From Pseudomonas sp. TH15 (GTDB lineage Bacteria; Pseudomonadota; Gammaproteobacteria; Pseudomonadales; Pseudomonadaceae), in contig NZ_JAEKEL010000001.1 in NCBI RefSeq assembly GCF_016651105.1, positions 2,966,001 through 3,030,000 of the forward strand: 64,000 nucleotides of DNA, written 5' to 3'. Positions 61,679-64,000 of this stretch are shown here, in pieces. Position numbers and translations under genes: made by a program. Under the pieces are notes generated by a model. It was not told where the DNA came from. It saw only the letters and a program-made list of their open reading frames with translations, and did not search any database. Each line of letters starts with the position of its first letter. Position 1 is the first letter of the stretch.

Positions 61679-63088
61679 ATGATCCGCACCTATTTTGATG
61701 AGATGTACGATGCCGGCGGCCTGGTCCGCCCACATTACCGGGAGTTTGCCCGTTGGCTGGCCGAAACGCCTGACGAGCTTTTGGCACAACGGCGACGCGA
61801 GGCCGATCTGTTGTTTCATCGTGCCGGGATTACGTTCACGCTCTACGGTGATGAGCAGGGGACAGAGCGCCTGATTCCCTTCGACACCATTCCCCGCAGC
61901 ATCCCCGCCAGCGAATGGCGGATCGTCGAACGTGGCTGCATCCAGCGGGTGAAGGCGTTGAACATGTTCCTCGCCGACCTCTACCACGAGCAGCGCATCA
62001 TCAAGGCCGGCATCATTCCGGCCGAGCAAGTGCTGGCCAACGAGCAATACCAGTTGGCGATGCAAGGGCTGGATCTGCACCGGGATATCTATTCCCACAT
62101 CTCCGGCGTCGACTTGGTGCGCGATGGCGACGGCACGTACTACGTGCTCGAAGACAATCTTCGTACACCGAGCGGCGTGAGCTACATGCTCGAAGACCGC
62201 AAGATGATGATGCGACTGTTCCCCGAGTTGTTTGCGGCGCAACGCATTGCCCCCATCGACCACTATCCGAACCTGTTGCTCGACACCCTGAAAAGCTCCA
62301 GCCCGATCGATAACCCGAGCGTGGTGGTGCTGACGCCGGGTCGGTTCAACAGCGCGTTTTTCGAGCATGCGTTTCTCGCTCGGGAAATGGGCGTTGAACT
62401 GGTGGAAGGCGCGGATCTGTTCGTGCGCGACGACAAAGTCTTCATGCGCACCACCGACGGGCCGAAAGCCGTCGACGTGATCTACCGGCGCCTCGACGAT
62501 GCGTTCCTCGATCCGCTGGCGTTCAACCCGGACTCGATGCTTGGCGTGCCGGGGCTGCTGTCGTCCTATCGCTCGGGCAACGTGGTGCTGGCGAATGCCA
62601 TCGGCACCGGGGTGGCGGATGACAAGTCGGTGTATCCATTTGTCACGGACATGATCCGTTTCTACCTGGATGAAGAGCCGATCCTGAAGAACGTTCCGAC
62701 GTTCCAGTGTCGCAACCCTTCAGAACTTTCCCACGTACTGGCCAATCTTCCAGATCTGGTGGTCAAGGAAACCCAAGGCTCCGGCGGTTACGGAATGCTG
62801 GTAGGGCCGGCGGCAACGGCGGCGGAAATCGAATTGTTCCGCGCGCGGATCAAAGCCAAACCCCACGCGTATATCGCTCAGCCGACGTTGTCGCTGTCGA
62901 CCTGTCCGACCTTTGTCGAAAACGGCATAGCTCCACGCCACATCGACCTGCGTCCGTTTGTATTGTCTGGCCGCGAAACCCGGGTTGTGCCCGGCGGTTT
63001 GACCCGTGTTGCCCTGCGCGAAGGCTCCCTGGTGGTGAATTCCTCCCAGGGTGGCGGAACCAAGGACACCTGGGTGGTCGAGGATTGA
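61679..63088 (+). CDS. circularly permuted ATP-grasp type 2 protein
   Basis: A 469-residue protein of the circularly permuted ATP-grasp family (DUF404/DUF407). Typical parts: VKALNMFLADLYHEQRIIKA, EQYQLAMQGLDLHRDIYSHI, DLVRDGDGTYYVLEDNLRTP (metal and ATP site), VYRRLDDAFLDPL-like IYRRLDDAFLDPLAFNPDS and KETQGSGGYGMLVGPAA. In many bacteria it is followed, as here, by an alpha-E gene and a transglutaminase; the set is thought to make or modify a peptide by ATP-dependent ligation. The ATG at 61679 is behind AAGGAG. Confidence 0.9.
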   Translation: MIRTYFDEMYDAGGLVRPHYREFARWLAETPDELLAQRRREADLLFHRAGITFTLYGDEQGTERLIPFDTIPRSIPASEWRIVERGCIQRVKALNMFLADLYHEQRIIKAGIIPAEQVLANEQYQLAMQGLDLHRDIYSHISGVDLVRDGDGTYYVLEDNLRTPSGVSYMLEDRKMMMRLFPELFAAQRIAPIDHYPNLLLDTLKSSSPIDNPSVVVLTPGRFNSAFFEHAFLAREMGVELVEGADLFVRDDKVFMRTTDGPKAVDVIYRRLDDAFLDPLAFNPDSMLGVPGLLSSYRSGNVVLANAIGTGVADDKSVYPFVTDMIRFYLDEEPILKNVPTFQCRNPSELSHVLANLPDLVVKETQGSGGYGMLVGPAATAAEIELFRARIKAKPHAYIAQPTLSLSTCPTFVENGIAPRHIDLRPFVLSGRETRVVPGGLTRVALREGSLVVNSSQGGGTKDTWVVED

Positions 63089-63100
63089 AGGAAGCCTGCC

Positions 63101-64000
63101 ATGTTAAGTAGAACTGCCTCGGATTTGTATTGGATGTCGCGTTATCTGGAGCGGGCGGAAAACCTCGCACGGATGCTCGACATCAGCTATTCGCTGTCGC
63201 TGATGCCGCAGGACGGCCGCGGTGACGGTTTGCACGAACTCGCCATGCCGTTGCTGATCACCGGAACACTGGACGATTACCTGGAGCGCCACGGCGAGTT
63301 GCATGCCGAACGGCTGCTGCATTTTTTCGCCCTGGACGCGGCCAACCCGGCGAGCATCTACAGCTGCCTTGGTTCGGCGCGGGCCAGTGCTCATGCGGTG
63401 CGTGGGCGAATTACCGCCGACATGTGGGAAAACATCAACGCTACCTGGCTGGAAATTCGCGGGATCGCCGAACAGGGCTTGAGTCGCTACGGCATGAGCC
63501 GTTTCTGCGAGTGGATCAAGGAGCGTTCACACCTGTTTCGTGGAGCGTCCTACGGCACGATCATGCGTAACGATGCGTTTCGCTTCATTCGTCTGGGCAC
63601 GTTTATCGAAAGGGCCGACAACACGTTGCGCCTGCTTGACGCCCGTTACGAAATGGCCGGCGATCAGGCCGAAGCGGTCAGCGACGGCACGGCTCACGCG
63701 TATTACCAATGGAGTGCGTTGTTGCGGGCGTTGTCGTCGTTCGAGGCTTACACCGAGATCTACCGCGACGCACCCGGTGCCCGGCATGTCGCTGAATTGC
63801 TGCTGTTGCGCGCCGATGTTCCACGTTCCTTGCGCGCCTGCACCGAAGAAATCGACCAGATCCTCGCCCAGTTGCCGGGGGCCAACGGCCGTCCTGCGCA
63901 ACGCCTGGCGGCGGAAATGGACGCGCGCCTGCGCTACACCGGCATCACCGAAATTCTCGACGAAGGCCTGCACGCCTGGCTGACCGAGTTCATCCCGCTG
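63101..64000 (+). CDS. alpha-E domain protein (DUF403), truncated by the window
   Basis: The first 300 residues of an alpha-helical DUF403 protein, still open at the right edge. The start MLSRTASDLYWMSRYLERAE is the family hallmark, followed by ENLARMLDIS, then FIRLGTFIERADNTLRLLD. It begins 12 bp after the ATP-grasp gene with AAGGAAG before the ATG, so the two are cotranscribed. It is a partner of the ATP-grasp protein in a predicted peptide-modifying system; the usual third gene (transglutaminase) would lie outside the window. Confidence 0.9.
   Translation, partial: MLSRTASDLYWMSRYLERAENLARMLDISYSLSLMPQDGRGDGLHELAMPLLITGTLDDYLERHGELHAERLLHFFALDAANPASIYSCLGSARASAHAVRGRITADMWENINATWLEIRGIAEQGLSRYGMSRFCEWIKERSHLFRGASYGTIMRNDAFRFIRLGTFIERADNTLRLLDARYEMAGDQAEAVSDGTAHAYYQWSALLRALSSFEAYTEIYRDAPGARHVAELLLLRADVPRSLRACTEEIDQILAQLPGANGRPAQRLAAEMDARLRYTGITEILDEGLHAWLTEFIPL

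Overview
The window looks like a chromosomal segment of a fluorescent Pseudomonas. The coding sequence is mostly GC-rich. Gene order is typical of the genus: prc, quinone oxidoreductase and an ABC operon; apeB-rluA-minEDC; folE to prmB, aroC and the mtn genes, then speE. Almost every operon boundary carries REP-type inverted repeats of the Pseudomonas kind. No rRNA, tRNA or CRISPR array was seen.

Layout. 1-1345: a small operon (XRE-type regulator, unknown protein, Sel1-repeat protein). 1474-7511: an Rhs polymorphic-toxin locus. It has a 15-codon leader ORF, a 266-residue protein, a long rhs gene broken by a single-base frameshift near 3422, a C-terminal toxin with its immunity gene, and then a diverged second toxin-tip/immunity pair. 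The last part is AT-rich and looks acquired. 7633-12739: an EAL-CBS-GGDEF protein, Prc protease and a quinone oxidoreductase. 12845-19234: a six-gene ABC importer operon with a phosphodiesterase-like enzyme and a HAD phosphatase, facing a GntR/UTRA regulator; two near-identical palindromes sit in the shared promoter. 19324-20695: an intact IS256-family element with an 8-bp target duplication, inserted in a repetitive intergenic sequence. 21023-21260: a 72-bp-period tandem array of REP sequences.

21293-31809: M20 amidohydrolase, MscS-type channel, a 58-residue membrane protein, ApeB, RluA, MinE/D/C, a lipid A acyltransferase homologue and a patatin. 31900-42387: a purine catabolism cluster that takes urate to glyoxylate and urea: permease, PuuD, UraH, UraD, PuuE, Alc and AllA, plus a Tsx-like porin and an NCS2 purine permease. 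The same TTGTATACAA palindrome lies in the puuE/uraH promoter and upstream of the NCS2 permease, which suggests one regulon.

42563-60036: a MarR regulator and aminotransferase, a glutaredoxin-like protein, FolE, an Smr protein, an isochorismatase homologue lacking its catalytic Cys, PrmB, a possible tail-anchored GNAT-like protein, AroC, an MFS transporter, the methionine salvage genes mtnB-mtnD-mtnC, an acyl-CoA synthetase, an ankyrin protein and SpeE. The mtn and speE genes are linked through methylthioadenosine, which spermidine synthesis produces and the salvage pathway recycles. 60344-64000: small proteins, an orphan minus-strand terminator that may mark an unannotated RNA, and the first two genes of an ATP-grasp/alpha-E operon that runs off the window.

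The best candidates for new biology are the frameshifted Rhs locus with its duplicated toxin-tip/immunity cassette, the shared purine operator, and the orphan terminator at 61297-61324.
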